A stretch of DNA of 36,664 nt from Syntrophorhabdaceae bacterium (GTDB lineage Bacteria; Desulfobacterota; Syntrophorhabdia; Syntrophorhabdales; Syntrophorhabdaceae): the NCBI GenBank assembly GCA_035541755.1, contig DATKMQ010000180.1:1-36664 (forward strand). Reading direction: 5' to 3'. The translations under genes and the position numbers were made by a program. Of this stretch, positions 8,782-17,651 are shown one piece after another (within the stretch, counting starts at the first letter, position 1; every line of letters begins with the position of its first letter). The notes below the pieces were generated by a model. It did no database searches, was not told the origin of the DNA, and saw only the letters and a program-made list of their open reading frames with translations.

Positions 8782-8810
8782 ATGTTGTCACGTTCTTTCT
8801 ATCTTGTCAA
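8782..8810 (-). promoter_or_regulatory. Candidate sigma-70 promoter of the MaoC/TctC/CoA-transferase operon
   Basis: On the minus strand TTGACA (8810-8805) is a perfect -35 hexamer. It is followed after 17 bp by CAACAT (8787-8782), a weak -10 that keeps only three consensus bases. A weak -10 would fit a controlled promoter. The first gene starts about 110 bp downstream. Confidence 0.45.
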
Positions 8811-9150
8811 GAGAATTTGCTCGTTGAATTTCCGGGGTAAGGCCCATGTAACAAATGATTTGGGGTAAACTACTGTTATACATGAGAGAACCATAATGTG
8901 TTCACAACGGAAAATGACCGCCAGCTTCGTTATCGCCTATTTAGCGGGTATTGCACCTCTCAAGAAGGACCATGGATTGCAATTAGAAATCAGATATCCA
9001 ACACATTCCGCAAGGCCTTCGCCCAGTTTTCGGCGCATATCAGAAAGCCGTGAGATCGACATATTCACCTGCCACCCATGAAACACATTTTCGAAAATAA
9101 GCATCTACCGTCATTTCTACGTAATCGTATTTCTACAGCATTCTGCGTTT

Positions 9151-10350
9151 CTAAGACCTTAAAATGGAGGAGGTCGCACCACATTTCTTCTCCAAATAGA
9201 ACTGGAAATAGCACAGATTAACGACACAGACAAAACCCAAGGACAGAAACATCATTGAATATCCGATGAGGGGTATAACTGCGCCCATTACCATTGGTCC
9301 AATGGCCAATCCCAGGTCAGTAAGCGCCATGTAGGTCCCGACGGAAGTCCCTCCAGAGGAACCGGAGTAATCAAAAGCATATGCCATATTAGCAGAAAAG
9401 ATAAATGTGGCTCCTACTCCCCAGATTAATCCCGCAAGGACAAACATCGGGAGAGTTCTGGAAAAATAGAGTATCACCATGGCGAGTGTCGACACAGAAA
9501 TGCACATGATCGTGATGGTTCCCTTACTCCATGTATCGACAATTCTCCCCGCCAAAATCCTCCCTGCGATGACAACCGCGGCGATAGACGAAAAAAAATG
9601 CCCTGGATTACGCACTCCGCATTGGACAGCGTAGAGAGGTAGGAAGGTGTAGATGGCCCCCATTACGAAACACTGGAGAAATCCGATCATTGTGGGTGCA
9701 ATGATCTTAAAATCAATCAGCAGGCGACCATTGCCGGTATTATCCTTTTGAGATGGTAGAACATTTTGAGCTCTCAGCCCGTAGGATGAAGAAAACGCAC
9801 ACAGAGAAAGACCCAGACAGGCCGAGAAAAGAAGAGTGGCGTTATGCCGGTTCAATAGTAACATACCAAACGAAGGGGCAATTGCTAGCGCGAATGTTGG
9901 CGCCAGGAAGAAGTAGGCGAGACCTTGAACACGGAATCTCAGAGGAATGGCATTTACAATGAATGCGAGAACGGCTGTATCCAAACACGCATAAGCAATC
10001 CCCTGCGAAAACCTCACGGCAAAGAAGGGCCAAAACGGACGAAACAAAATCAATGCCAGGAACGTCACTGCGAATAATATGCTACCGAACATCATGACGG
10101 CCCTCTCCGAATATTTGTGCAAGACTCCTCCTACGAGGAATCTGAAAATCAGGGCCGCAGCGCTATAAATCCCGATGAGCTCACCTATGGCTCTCTCCCC
10201 GGAACCCAGTCTTGAAAGATAAATGGGAAGGGTAGGGACGAGACTATAGCAAGCTACTAGGAAGGCAAACAACGCGAAAAAGCCAAGGACAAAATCACGA
10301 TTCAGTATTTTACGTGCCGTGTGTTGTGAAATAGGTTCTTGGTTTTGCAT
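9151..10350 (-). CDS. MFS transporter, twelve transmembrane segments
   Basis: A 399-residue major facilitator superfamily permease. Hydrophobic helices run through the whole length, starting at FVLGFFALFAFLVACYSLVPTLP. The loop GGVLHKYSERAVMMFGS resembles the MFS motif G-x-x-x-D-R-x-G between helices 2 and 3. A second half-repeat begins near IIAPTMIGFLQCFVMGAIYTFLPLY. It resembles drug/organic-anion antiporters more than sugar porters, but the substrate cannot be told. No clear ribosome binding site precedes either the ATG at 10350 or an in-frame GTG at 10359. The gene stands alone, with intergenic DNA on both sides. Confidence 0.85.
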   Translation of the reverse strand: MQNQEPISQHTARKILNRDFVLGFFALFAFLVACYSLVPTLPIYLSRLGSGERAIGELIGIYSAAALIFRFLVGGVLHKYSERAVMMFGSILFAVTFLALILFRPFWPFFAVRFSQGIAYACLDTAVLAFIVNAIPLRFRVQGLAYFFLAPTFALAIAPSFGMLLLNRHNATLLFSACLGLSLCAFSSSYGLRAQNVLPSQKDNTGNGRLLIDFKIIAPTMIGFLQCFVMGAIYTFLPLYAVQCGVRNPGHFFSSIAAVVIAGRILAGRIVDTWSKGTITIMCISVSTLAMVILYFSRTLPMFVLAGLIWGVGATFIFSANMAYAFDYSGSSGGTSVGTYMALTDLGLAIGPMVMGAVIPLIGYSMMFLSLGFVCVVNLCYFQFYLEKKCGATSSILRS

Positions 10351-10373
10351 GTTACACACATTTAACAGTTTAG

Positions 10374-10462
10374 GATGAGACCTTGCGGCCGCATTTCATT
10401 CAACGGCTATAGGGAGGGAAAGGCCTGATGGCGCCTTTTACGGTATGCCGCAAGGTCTCATC
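10374..10462. repeat. 89-bp element with 16-bp perfect terminal inverted repeats
   Basis: The arms GATGAGACCTTGCGGC (10374-10389) and GCCGCAAGGTCTCATC (10447-10462) are exact reverse complements. Inside lies a smaller stem, AAAGGC and GCCTTT. Folded, the element is a long stem with an internal hairpin. No T-run follows it and no clear target-site duplication flanks it. It lies between the UGSC-fusion gene and the MFS gene. It could be a miniature inverted-repeat element or a REP-like mRNA structure. Confidence 0.6.
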
Positions 10463-10550
10463 GTTATGCAGGTCAACCAAACTACCTCACAATGGATGTA
10501 GCCGTTAGCCTGAGTGAAGTTCCCAGTTCGAAACAGCCACATTCAAATCA

Positions 10551-12263
10551 TTAGTACTGGGTTTTGAAATCTTTGTACTTTTCTACCAGCTCACCCCACT
10601 TCTTGGGCAGGTTAACCTTATGGGTAACCGGACCACCGTGATCCCCGCCGCCTCCATAATAGGTTATGCTGTTCCCATAGCTCATTCCGGCGACGAGAAT
10701 CGGTATATGCTTCCTGGAGAAGAACTTTTTGACCGATCTTGTGGGTTCTGCGGGCAACACAACTTCAGGGAGCGCGTGATTGTTAGCCTTTATCCACCGT
10801 ACCGGGGTATCGGAAACCGGTCTACGCGCATATTCCACGATATAGCGAGTCAAGTCCTCTCGTGAGAAACCATAGCGGTGCAACAGTTTTGCTGCCTCAG
10901 GACACAGCACGAATGCACATCCCGGATCGAAACCGAATACTTGCGGATCGTCACAAATAGCTTTCAACAACGGCTCGGGGTCAGCGCCGTATAAACAGAG
11001 CTGGCGTGTGTTTGGGAAAAACAGCGTGACCGCACTGTCCTCCTTATTGAAACCATAAAACTGATGCATCGGCTCCCATGGGCTCTCCTCTTCGTTCTCG
11101 CCAATACATATGCCGAACCGTCCTTCATGTCCGAACAGCCCGTTATCCTCGTAGCCGCCTCGCACTCCCGCAATGTTCATGATCAAAAGACCAATCGTAT
11201 TGCCTATAGCCGCATTAGCCCGATTGTAGGGACTGAAGACGCCAACCCCGCAGGCGACATCCAGGTCGCGCCGTATTGGTCCATTGATGATCAGGAGCGG
11301 CGCCCAGGACGCCACGCTGCAAGTATATGCCTCCAGCCAGAGCCTTGTATCTGCCAGCGCCTGCGTGGCTGCTATCAGGACAGGCATGTGAATAGGAAGG
11401 CATCCTGCCATGACACCATTGATGGCGATTTTCTCTACTGTAGCTTTGCCGTTCATGAGTGGGAGTTTAGCTACCACATGATCCGGGGGCAAATCAGTCC
11501 CCTTGATCATCTCTTTGACTACGTCTTCCGTGGGCGGTACGATCGGCATACCGTAGGCCCAGCCGCGCTGGTAGAAATACTTGTTTATCTCGTGGAAATC
11601 CCCCTTGGCCGCAATTCTCGGCAGGTTCTCATCCGGCCCTTTCGGGTTTGCTTCGTCCGGCAGAGGAGGCGACGTAAGGGCGGCGATGATATCGTCAAGA
11701 ACCACGCTGACAAGTTGGGGCACTTCTTCCTTAAGGTACTTGTTAAATTCGTCGGCATTTAGGCTTGAGATGTCGCGGATGTCTCCTTCCACATGTCTCA
11801 TTGCCGGAACGCCCCTGAGCGCGGCGGCTCTCCTAAAAATGTTTGAGAAGTTTCTCTTATGGAACACGACGGCCGGTTTGCCCAATCTTTCTACAAAGGC
11901 GGTGTTATATGTTTGATAGAGCGTACAGGAAGCAGCATCACCATATCCTGATATAGCCGCATCTACTCCGCCTACCCACTTTTCAAATCCTGGTTTAAAA
12001 TCAGGGTCTTTGGCTATTTCTGCCACCTCTGTGTACGCATTCGGGTCCTTGGTGTATTCGAAATAGCCGGTGAGTTTCATATTGGGATATCTTGCCTGCA
12101 GTTGTCGACCAACTTCCTCGACAATAGGACGCCAATGTCCCTTGAAGGTCGCTAGTAGGCCCAGTGTTATTTTATTCAGATCCTTTACTCTGGGCCGAAG
12201 GCCGATAGTGTTTACCGGGTCAGTCTCTCCACGGGGATTTAAGGCTTCATAAATCATATTCAT
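10551..12263 (-). CDS. Fusion of a UGSC-like domain (Sec position is Ala) with its partner domain
   Basis: A 570-residue two-domain protein. Residues about 28-205 resemble the UGSC selenoprotein at 34600-35130. LNKITLGLLATFKGHW and VDAAISGYGDAASCTLY correspond to LNGKVICIVDNGK and CHAVISGIGD-Sec-GSCTSW. Ala110 and Ala111 thus stand where Sec and Gly stand, while Cys113 is kept. Residues about 240-570 match the protein at 33459-34517, sharing NGxATVEKIAxNxVMAGCLP, INGPI, RANAxIG and ENEEEsPWEP. The start at 12263 has a strong GGAGGTAAG. It is the last gene of the AprAB-like/TRAP operon, 184 bp after dctP. A role in converting the imported substrate is likely, but the reaction is unknown. Confidence 0.85.
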   Translation of the reverse strand: MNMIYEALNPRGETDPVNTIGLRPRVKDLNKITLGLLATFKGHWRPIVEEVGRQLQARYPNMKLTGYFEYTKDPNAYTEVAEIAKDPDFKPGFEKWVGGVDAAISGYGDAASCTLYQTYNTAFVERLGKPAVVFHKRNFSNIFRRAAALRGVPAMRHVEGDIRDISSLNADEFNKYLKEEVPQLVSVVLDDIIAALTSPPLPDEANPKGPDENLPRIAAKGDFHEINKYFYQRGWAYGMPIVPPTEDVVKEMIKGTDLPPDHVVAKLPLMNGKATVEKIAINGVMAGCLPIHMPVLIAATQALADTRLWLEAYTCSVASWAPLLIINGPIRRDLDVACGVGVFSPYNRANAAIGNTIGLLIMNIAGVRGGYEDNGLFGHEGRFGICIGENEEESPWEPMHQFYGFNKEDSAVTLFFPNTRQLCLYGADPEPLLKAICDDPQVFGFDPGCAFVLCPEAAKLLHRYGFSREDLTRYIVEYARRPVSDTPVRWIKANNHALPEVVLPAEPTRSVKKFFSRKHIPILVAGMSYGNSITYYGGGGDHGGPVTHKVNLPKKWGELVEKYKDFKTQY

Positions 12264-12447
12264 CTTACCTCCGGTAGAATTATTTTGTTGCAACGCCAAA
12301 CAGGATGCCTGGTGAGCGTACACGGCCTGGCCGAAAGTACCAATGCTGCCTCAATCGGTATGCCTGGCATCAGGTTTTGGTCGACTCCTTCGCTCAGTTT
12401 GGCCATCGCCTCATTTCTCTCCGCAACTTAGCGTTGAGCATTATGGC

Positions 12448-13467
12448 TCATTTGCTATATTGTTTGATCAGTCTCTGTGCTTCATGTAGTATCTGCGTTG
12501 CGCGAATTCCTTTCGTATCAAGTGCCTTCGCATCTTTCTCCGCTGTCGAAACCATGAGCGCGGTTAGACTGGACTTATCTGCATCTGACATGTTGATAAA
12601 CTCAACGCCAGACTTTTTTCCGAATTCTGTGGCGTGGATGATCGCCGCCTGCAGCGACTCGTTCACCTGTTGTTCCCAGTATTCTACGTTGTTTTCAAAT
12701 ACCTTTTGGATATCGGGGGGAAGACTCTTCCACTTGGACAGGTTCATTGCCCGTTGTGCAAAGGGCGGACCTGCAACCGATATCATCGACACAAATTTCG
12801 CCACATCAGCAAATTTTAGAGCCTCCAGCGTGTCTAAGGGAGAAAGAACGGCGTCCAGAATTCCCTTTTGCAGTGATACGTATACCTCGGCGTTTGACAT
12901 TTCTATGCCTTCTCCTCCCAATTCCTTTAACACTTTATTCCAGTCACCAAGAGATTTCATTCTCAGACCTTTAAAATCAGACAATCTTCTGACTGGTTTC
13001 CTCGTTATTAACTGTATACCAGGGCTTTGCCATTCAAGAACCTGTACGCCTGCGTCCGTATACTCTTTTTCAATCTCGGGAAATTTGGCCCTCAACTCCT
13101 TGAAAACACGCGCCCCCACTTTATCACTGGCGCCAGCGAGGTAAAGGGACATCGCCTTACAGATCGTAAAACCAGTTTTGCTGTTCGTTGGTACAATGTA
13201 GCCGATATCCGCAGCTCCCGCCGCTATCTCTTCCACCTGGTTCTGGCCCCCGATAATCTGGCCTCCCCAGTAAGGCTTGATCTTAACCCTGCCGTTCGTC
13301 TCCTTCTCAATCTTGGCGATCCACTTCTGATCGGCCTTGCTATAGGTGTGGTCCGCGGGAAAGGGAGTCCCGTAGGTAAGCTCAATCACCTTTTGCTGGG
13401 CGTGAGACTGCACAGTGAGCACCATAAAAACGAATGCCGTCATTAGCAAAACAATGATCTTTTTCAT
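12448..13467 (-). CDS. dctP: TRAP transporter periplasmic binding protein DctP
   Basis: A 339-residue TRAP binding protein. The signal peptide is MKKIIVLLMTAFVFMVLTVQ, with cleavage near SHAQQ. The mature protein starts with ELTYGTPFPADHTYSKADQKW, followed by IEKETNGRVKIKPYWGGQI. The carboxylate-binding arginine is expected in FKGLRMKSLGD (Arg169), and AEVYVSLQKGILDAVLSPLDTL is the family signature after it. AAGGAGGAAG lies before the start. It follows dctM by 80 bp and completes a TRAP system with dctQ and dctM. The ligand is probably an organic acid. Confidence 0.94.
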   Translation of the reverse strand: MKKIIVLLMTAFVFMVLTVQSHAQQKVIELTYGTPFPADHTYSKADQKWIAKIEKETNGRVKIKPYWGGQIIGGQNQVEEIAAGAADIGYIVPTNSKTGFTICKAMSLYLAGASDKVGARVFKELRAKFPEIEKEYTDAGVQVLEWQSPGIQLITRKPVRRLSDFKGLRMKSLGDWNKVLKELGGEGIEMSNAEVYVSLQKGILDAVLSPLDTLEALKFADVAKFVSMISVAGPPFAQRAMNLSKWKSLPPDIQKVFENNVEYWEQQVNESLQAAIIHATEFGKKSGVEFINMSDADKSSLTALMVSTAEKDAKALDTKGIRATQILHEAQRLIKQYSK

Positions 13468-13547
13468 TTCTTCCTCCTTAAGATTTGTTTATATATCATC
13501 CGGGAACTGCTCCAGTTTACAATCTATCTACTGCGCACTCACCTCTC

Positions 13548-14852
13548 CTATTTCATCAGGCTGGGAAGCCATAACGTGATCGGCTTGACGAATATAAAGA
13601 TCGGCAGGGTGATAAGCTCCATCAGAAGAAAGGGCATCGCCCCCCTGAATACAGTTCCGATGGAGACGTCCTTGTTCGCGCCAGCCATGATATAAGCGAT
13701 CATGCCAAGGGGGGGGGTTATGCCTGTGATCTCCAGCATACGAACCTGTACTACACCGAACCAGATGGGATCGTATCCAAGTATGGTCACGATGATGGGA
13801 TAGAAGACCGGTATCGTGAGGATCTGGATCGACGGAGCTTCCATGACCATACCGAGGAAGAAGTATATGATAACAATTACGCCCACCACCGCCCAGGGGT
13901 CTACGTGTAGTGAGAGGACCCACTCCCCTGCAAGTTGTGGAAGACCTGTCTTAGCACAAAAGAAGTTGAATATCATGGCGCCTATAAGGATGGTAAACAT
14001 GACACCGGCTATCTTCATAGTCTCCATGGCGGCCTGCCACAACTTCCTCCAGGTGAGCCTCTTCTTCATGAAGCCTAAGAGGATAGCGCCGAAGGCCCCT
14101 ATGGCCCCGGAGTCCGTGGGGGTGAAGAGACCATAGATCATCCCACCGATGACAATGACGAGCAATACCAATATCTCCCAGCAGTCCTTCAGTGTGGAGA
14201 ACCTCTCCTTAAGGGGGGCAGCGGGCGCCGGTGGACCCGCATTGGGGTTGCGCTTACAGATAATGTAGATGGTCAGAAGGTACGAGAGGACCGTAAGGAA
14301 CGCAGGAATCAGACTCGCGCAAAAGAGTTTGCCTATGGAGGCCCCCGTCAGGATCCCATAGATGATGAACATAGTGCTCGGCGGGATGAGACTGCCAATG
14401 GTACCGCCGGCAGCACAGGCCCCAACAGCAAGTTTTGTGTCGTAATTATACTTCTTCATCTCGGGCAATGCTATCGGGCTCACGGTAGCCGCGGTAATGA
14501 GAGCGCTGCCGCTGCAGGCCCCGAAACCGGCTGATCCCCCGATGCTCGCCATGGCTAGACCTCCTTTGTAGTGGCCGAGCCACTTGGACGCGAGCTTGAA
14601 GAGGTCTGCGCCAAACCCGCAGGTGAAGGTCACCTGAGCCATGAGTACAAAAAGGGGCATGACGGCGAAGGAATAGCTGGAGATGATCTCCACAGGGGTC
14701 GTCGCCATCTTTATGAGGGCTCCCTGGATGGGATAGAGCAGGGTCATGCCGGCGAACCCGACAAGCCCCAGGGCCGCTCCAATGGGCATGCCCAGTGCCA
14801 GTAGGGCAAATATGCAGACAAAACCAAGTAAGCCGAGAATTTCGGGACTCAT
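13548..14852 (-). CDS. dctM: TRAP transporter large permease DctM
   Basis: A 434-residue, highly hydrophobic protein with about twelve membrane spans. Typical DctM motifs: GMPIGAALGLVGFAGM, SYSFAVMPLFVLMAQV, GGSAGFGACSGSALITAATVSPIALPEM, GGTIGSLIPPSTMFIIYGILTGASIGKLF, FTPTDSGAIGAFGA and ITPPLGMIAYIMAG. The start at 14852 overlaps the dctQ stop as ATGA, with AAAGGAG upstream, so the two are translationally coupled. A run of nine C on the coding strand (plus-strand G run near 13710) lies in the ITPPLG motif. Confidence 0.95.
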   Translation of the reverse strand: MSPEILGLLGFVCIFALLALGMPIGAALGLVGFAGMTLLYPIQGALIKMATTPVEIISSYSFAVMPLFVLMAQVTFTCGFGADLFKLASKWLGHYKGGLAMASIGGSAGFGACSGSALITAATVSPIALPEMKKYNYDTKLAVGACAAGGTIGSLIPPSTMFIIYGILTGASIGKLFCASLIPAFLTVLSYLLTIYIICKRNPNAGPPAPAAPLKERFSTLKDCWEILVLLVIVIGGMIYGLFTPTDSGAIGAFGAILLGFMKKRLTWRKLWQAAMETMKIAGVMFTILIGAMIFNFFCAKTGLPQLAGEWVLSLHVDPWAVVGVIVIIYFFLGMVMEAPSIQILTIPVFYPIIVTILGYDPIWFGVVQVRMLEITGITPPLGMIAYIMAGANKDVSIGTVFRGAMPFLLMELITLPIFIFVKPITLWLPSLMK

Positions 14853-15358
14853 CGGGAGACTCCTTTCGTCATAGTACCCTTCGCGGCATCCTTGATGTGG
14901 TGTAAGAACCTGAGAATCAAAAACGAGCACATGAGGAAGACTGCGGTGATCCACAGTGTCCGAGAAGGAACCACGTTGACACCGAGAAGGTCGGTCTTCT
15001 CACCACGCGCGAACTTAACCAATAACACCTTCCATCCTGCATAGAAAATGATTACCCAGTAGAGAGTAGTCAGAAGGGTCGTAAATACCTCGAGGCAGGA
15101 GCGTGCCCTCGATGAAACACGGTCTATGATGACTTCCGCCTTCGCCTGTGCGCCTAACGATTCACAGTAAGCCAGACAGAATGCGCCGACTGCCATCATG
15201 AACGTCTCAACGACGTCGAACGTGCCAGGTATGGTATAGCCCAGAAGGCGGCCAATGGCGGTTGCGACGATGAGAATAAGGACGCCACCCATCACTGCGA
15301 CGGCAAGGAAGGTGCCGTACCTGATGGTGCGCTGAATGAACCTTTCAATTCTTGCCAT
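14849..15358 (-). CDS. dctQ: TRAP transporter small permease DctQ
   Basis: A 169-residue protein with four predicted membrane helices: near residues 15-35, 45-68, 85-110 and 130-152. It contains the DctQ-typical segment DVVETFMMAVGAFCLAYCESLGAQAKAEVIIDR. The start at 15358 is preferred because GGGAGGAG lies 8 bp upstream; that Shine-Dalgarno overlaps an alternative ATG at 15376. It pairs with DctM in the inner membrane. A 213-bp spacer separates it from the ferredoxin gene. Confidence 0.93.
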   Translation of the reverse strand: MARIERFIQRTIRYGTFLAVAVMGGVLILIVATAIGRLLGYTIPGTFDVVETFMMAVGAFCLAYCESLGAQAKAEVIIDRVSSRARSCLEVFTTLLTTLYWVIIFYAGWKVLLVKFARGEKTDLLGVNVVPSRTLWITAVFLMCSFLILRFLHHIKDAAKGTMTKGVSR

Positions 15359-15548
15359 GGTAGATGCTCCTCCCATCTATGATTTCCACTCCTATCGAAG
15401 GAGATATCATATGATGCGTTCCTTACGAGCTCCCGGCTGATAGCCAACGCGCTTTTCCGGTTGGCCCATCATAGCCTGACTTGCCCGAGCATATTTTGTA
15501 TGCCAATTCTTGTGAATCAATCAACAATCTAACCGGCCTCTTAATATT

Positions 15549-15560
15549 GCGTTCGAACGC
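15549..15560. repeat. 12-bp perfect palindrome downstream of the ferredoxin gene
   Basis: GCGTTCGAACGC is a perfect palindrome just after the ferredoxin stop codon. Within the same spacer GCCAAC and GTTGGC (about 15441-15464) can also pair. Neither is followed by a T-run. They may mark an mRNA processing point between the redox genes and the TRAP genes. Confidence 0.3.
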
Positions 15561-15571
15561 GCCCTGTGTTC

Positions 15572-15853
15572 TCATTTGTTTAGAAACTTATACTCAACAT
15601 CGTCCAGAATTGTGGGTTCGATGCCGAAGTCGAGCATCTGATGTAGCGGAAGCTGGACATCTATGGCGACTTCGGAACACATAATCTCGCAGAAGCAGCA
15701 GCATGAGCACTCCGCCCCGTAAGCAACGAAGGGCATCTGTTTCTCTTTGTCCCAACCAAAGATATCCAGGGGGCAATGCCGATAACAAACACCGCATCCG
15801 TTGCAGTGCTTATAGTCTATTTTGGGTCCATAACTTACCTCAGTCTTGTGCAT
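15572..15853 (-). CDS. Two-cluster 4Fe-4S ferredoxin, AprB-like electron-transfer subunit
   Basis: A 93-residue iron-sulfur protein. The first cluster motif is C17-x2-C20-x2-C23-x3-C27 followed by Pro. The second is C49-x2-C52-x2-C55-x3-C59, with extra cysteines at 51 and 53. The layout resembles the N-terminal part of AprB (adenylylsulfate reductase beta), but the protein is clearly shorter than AprB and lacks its tail. It lies 14 bp after the AprA-like flavoprotein gene with a strong AAAGGAGGA, so it most likely passes electrons to or from that FAD. Confidence 0.9.
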   Translation of the reverse strand: MHKTEVSYGPKIDYKHCNGCGVCYRHCPLDIFGWDKEKQMPFVAYGAECSCCCFCEIMCSEVAIDVQLPLHQMLDFGIEPTILDDVEYKFLNK

Positions 15854-15866
15854 GGTCCGTCCTCCT

Positions 15867-17651
15867 TTAGTTCAAATGCTCTTTGTTGTATTTAACTTCG
15901 CCCCCAACCTTCTTCGCAGTTACAACGATATCATCCCACGCAGGATCCAGGTCCGGGTAATCGTCGCGATAATGTATGGGTATCATACGGCTCTCATTCC
16001 GGATCAACGCAGACTGCACGTGTAGTTCCGAAATGTCAATGACCCGCTGTACTTCGAGAGCGCGCATGAGTTCGTGGGGATTGGCGGCGGTCAACATTGG
16101 GACCGTTCGTCTGGCCCGTCTTAGTAATTCAATCGCATGTTCCATTTTTGATTTGACTCTGTGTATACCAACATAGTTGAGGTTAACATTTCTTACGTAA
16201 TTCTCCAACTCCAGCGGGTGTATGGCACATCTCACCTGTTTTTGAAATGGTTCAAAAGCCCAGTTTTTGGCTTCTTCTATCTGCCGGATTTGGTCAGCAC
16301 CGAACTTTGCCTGTGTTTGGGTCGGGATCAACTCAGTAACGTGGTCCGCGATCAGACAGCCCCAGGTCAGTCCTCCCGAACCACCGGCGGCATTACCGAT
16401 AACATTTCCGGCCGCAAAGAGGTTCTTCACGCCTGTCTCCGAGTTCTCGTTCTCACGCAGCACACCACCGCTTGCCATGCCTATACCCACGAGAACGGTC
16501 ACACATTCAACCGGTTTCTCATTCGTCAGGCCTCCCGCAAGTTTGTGGAACTTGAGCGCCTTTGTCGGCTCTGTAGCAGCTGTAAAGTACACCGCTGCAA
16601 TCTCATCCGGCGTGGCTTTGTCCTTTGCTGAAAGGATCACATCCTTTTCATATTCATTGTCTTTCATGTTGGGTGAATAGAGAAAATTTACACCTGGAAT
16701 CATGCCACCCGCCTTGGTAACAACTCTGTCCTGATACTTGTCTTCGAGGAACTCGCCTTTTGAGTTGTACATCTTGAAATACCAGTTGCAGGCTCCGCCG
16801 CCGCTGCTGTGGTTTATTCCTTTTGATACATTGTAGACTACATTCATTTCCATACTGTAGAGCTTGGCACCTGCGTTGAGCGCCGCAATGTGCCCTGCCC
16901 CGTCCAGAGTCGGCGACATGAGCGTATAAAAGAGATTATTTGGGAATGTTGTCCACGGATAAGGATAGAGCCTCGCTGCCCCACCCGTCGACAAGAGAAC
17001 AACCTTTGCCTTGAACACTATAAACTTGCCCGTTCGCACGTCGACTGCTGTGGCACCAACAGCCGCGCCATCCTTGGTAATCAGGCTTGTCACCATTGTT
17101 CTGTCAAAGACACTGACGCCTGCCTTTCTGACAGCGGTTCCCAGCCTCATCTTAAGGTCGCTTCCCCTGGACATGGGGCCGAACCACGGTTCCGCAGGCT
17201 TCCCATTGTCGTCATACTCGACCCGACCCCAGACAGTTCCTTTTCTGTATCCCTGTATTACCTGAATTGAGCCATCGTCCTCTCGGACATTCACTCCTAC
17301 TTCCTCCAAGATCGGCTGAGATATATAGGCATTGTTCATCGTCTTCGCTTCAAGCTTCAACTGTTTAAGGCCTTTGAACCTGTCGGCACCGAAGACCGCC
17401 TTTTTCACGTCATCGTCGCCTTTGTCCTTTGCCCAAACGTCTTCCTGATGAAGCGGAATCTGGTTAAAGTTGTCCAGCCCAACTCCATCACCGCTGTATT
17501 CCATGGTAGCTTTGTCGACTATGGTAATATGCAGGTCACGGCTGTTCTTTCTCGCTCGAATGGCAGCTATCATTCCTACCATGCCGCCGCCTACGATCAG
17601 AAAATCGGTTTCAACAACACCATCAGTGAGTTCCTCTATAGCTTTGGTCAT
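15867..17651 (-). CDS. AprA/FrdA-like FAD-dependent oxidoreductase
   Basis: A 594-residue flavoprotein of the fumarate reductase / adenylylsulfate reductase alpha superfamily. The FAD-binding GGGMVGM lies at residues 21-27 with IVDKA after the second strand. A second FAD segment is VKNLFAAGNVIGNAAGGSGGLTWG. AprA-like features are ACNWYFKMYNSKGEFLEDKY and the C-terminal ALIRNESRMIPIHYRDDYPDLD, but the paired histidines usual in AprA are reduced to one. No sat, qmo or other sulfate-reduction genes are near. The ferredoxin partner follows; a TRASH-type protein gene overlaps its start as ATGA. It likely oxidises or reduces a substrate brought in by the adjacent TRAP system. Confidence 0.85.
   Translation of the reverse strand: MTKAIEELTDGVVETDFLIVGGGMVGMIAAIRARKNSRDLHITIVDKATMEYSGDGVGLDNFNQIPLHQEDVWAKDKGDDDVKKAVFGADRFKGLKQLKLEAKTMNNAYISQPILEEVGVNVREDDGSIQVIQGYRKGTVWGRVEYDDNGKPAEPWFGPMSRGSDLKMRLGTAVRKAGVSVFDRTMVTSLITKDGAAVGATAVDVRTGKFIVFKAKVVLLSTGGAARLYPYPWTTFPNNLFYTLMSPTLDGAGHIAALNAGAKLYSMEMNVVYNVSKGINHSSGGGACNWYFKMYNSKGEFLEDKYQDRVVTKAGGMIPGVNFLYSPNMKDNEYEKDVILSAKDKATPDEIAAVYFTAATEPTKALKFHKLAGGLTNEKPVECVTVLVGIGMASGGVLRENENSETGVKNLFAAGNVIGNAAGGSGGLTWGCLIADHVTELIPTQTQAKFGADQIRQIEEAKNWAFEPFQKQVRCAIHPLELENYVRNVNLNYVGIHRVKSKMEHAIELLRRARRTVPMLTAANPHELMRALEVQRVIDISELHVQSALIRNESRMIPIHYRDDYPDLDPAWDDIVVTAKKVGGEVKYNKEHLN

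Larger units (their letters stand above)
8674..9150. other. Intergenic region with the operon promoter; no gene seen
   Basis: This 477-bp stretch separates the 3' end of the MFS gene from the MaoC/TctC/CoA-transferase operon. No frame has coding character. It holds the candidate promoter at 8782-8810 and an inverted repeat at 8751-8781. A further imperfect inverted repeat (CATGTAACA near 8845 and TGTTATACATG near 8874) lies upstream. Between about 8890 and 9150 nothing recognisable was found. Confidence 0.6.

Noticed and set aside
10374-10462. Rho-independent terminator of the UGSC-fusion gene
   Set aside because: The 16-bp arms are 57 nt apart and no T-run follows, which does not fit a classical terminator.
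12305-13144. Plus-strand open frame of 279 codons
   Set aside because: It is antisense to dctP, a clear TRAP binding protein, and its translation has no recognisable motif.
15572-17651. True dissimilatory adenylylsulfate reductase (aprBA)
   Set aside because: The ferredoxin is too short, the flavoprotein lacks the usual paired histidines, the gene order is reversed, and no sat or qmo genes are near.
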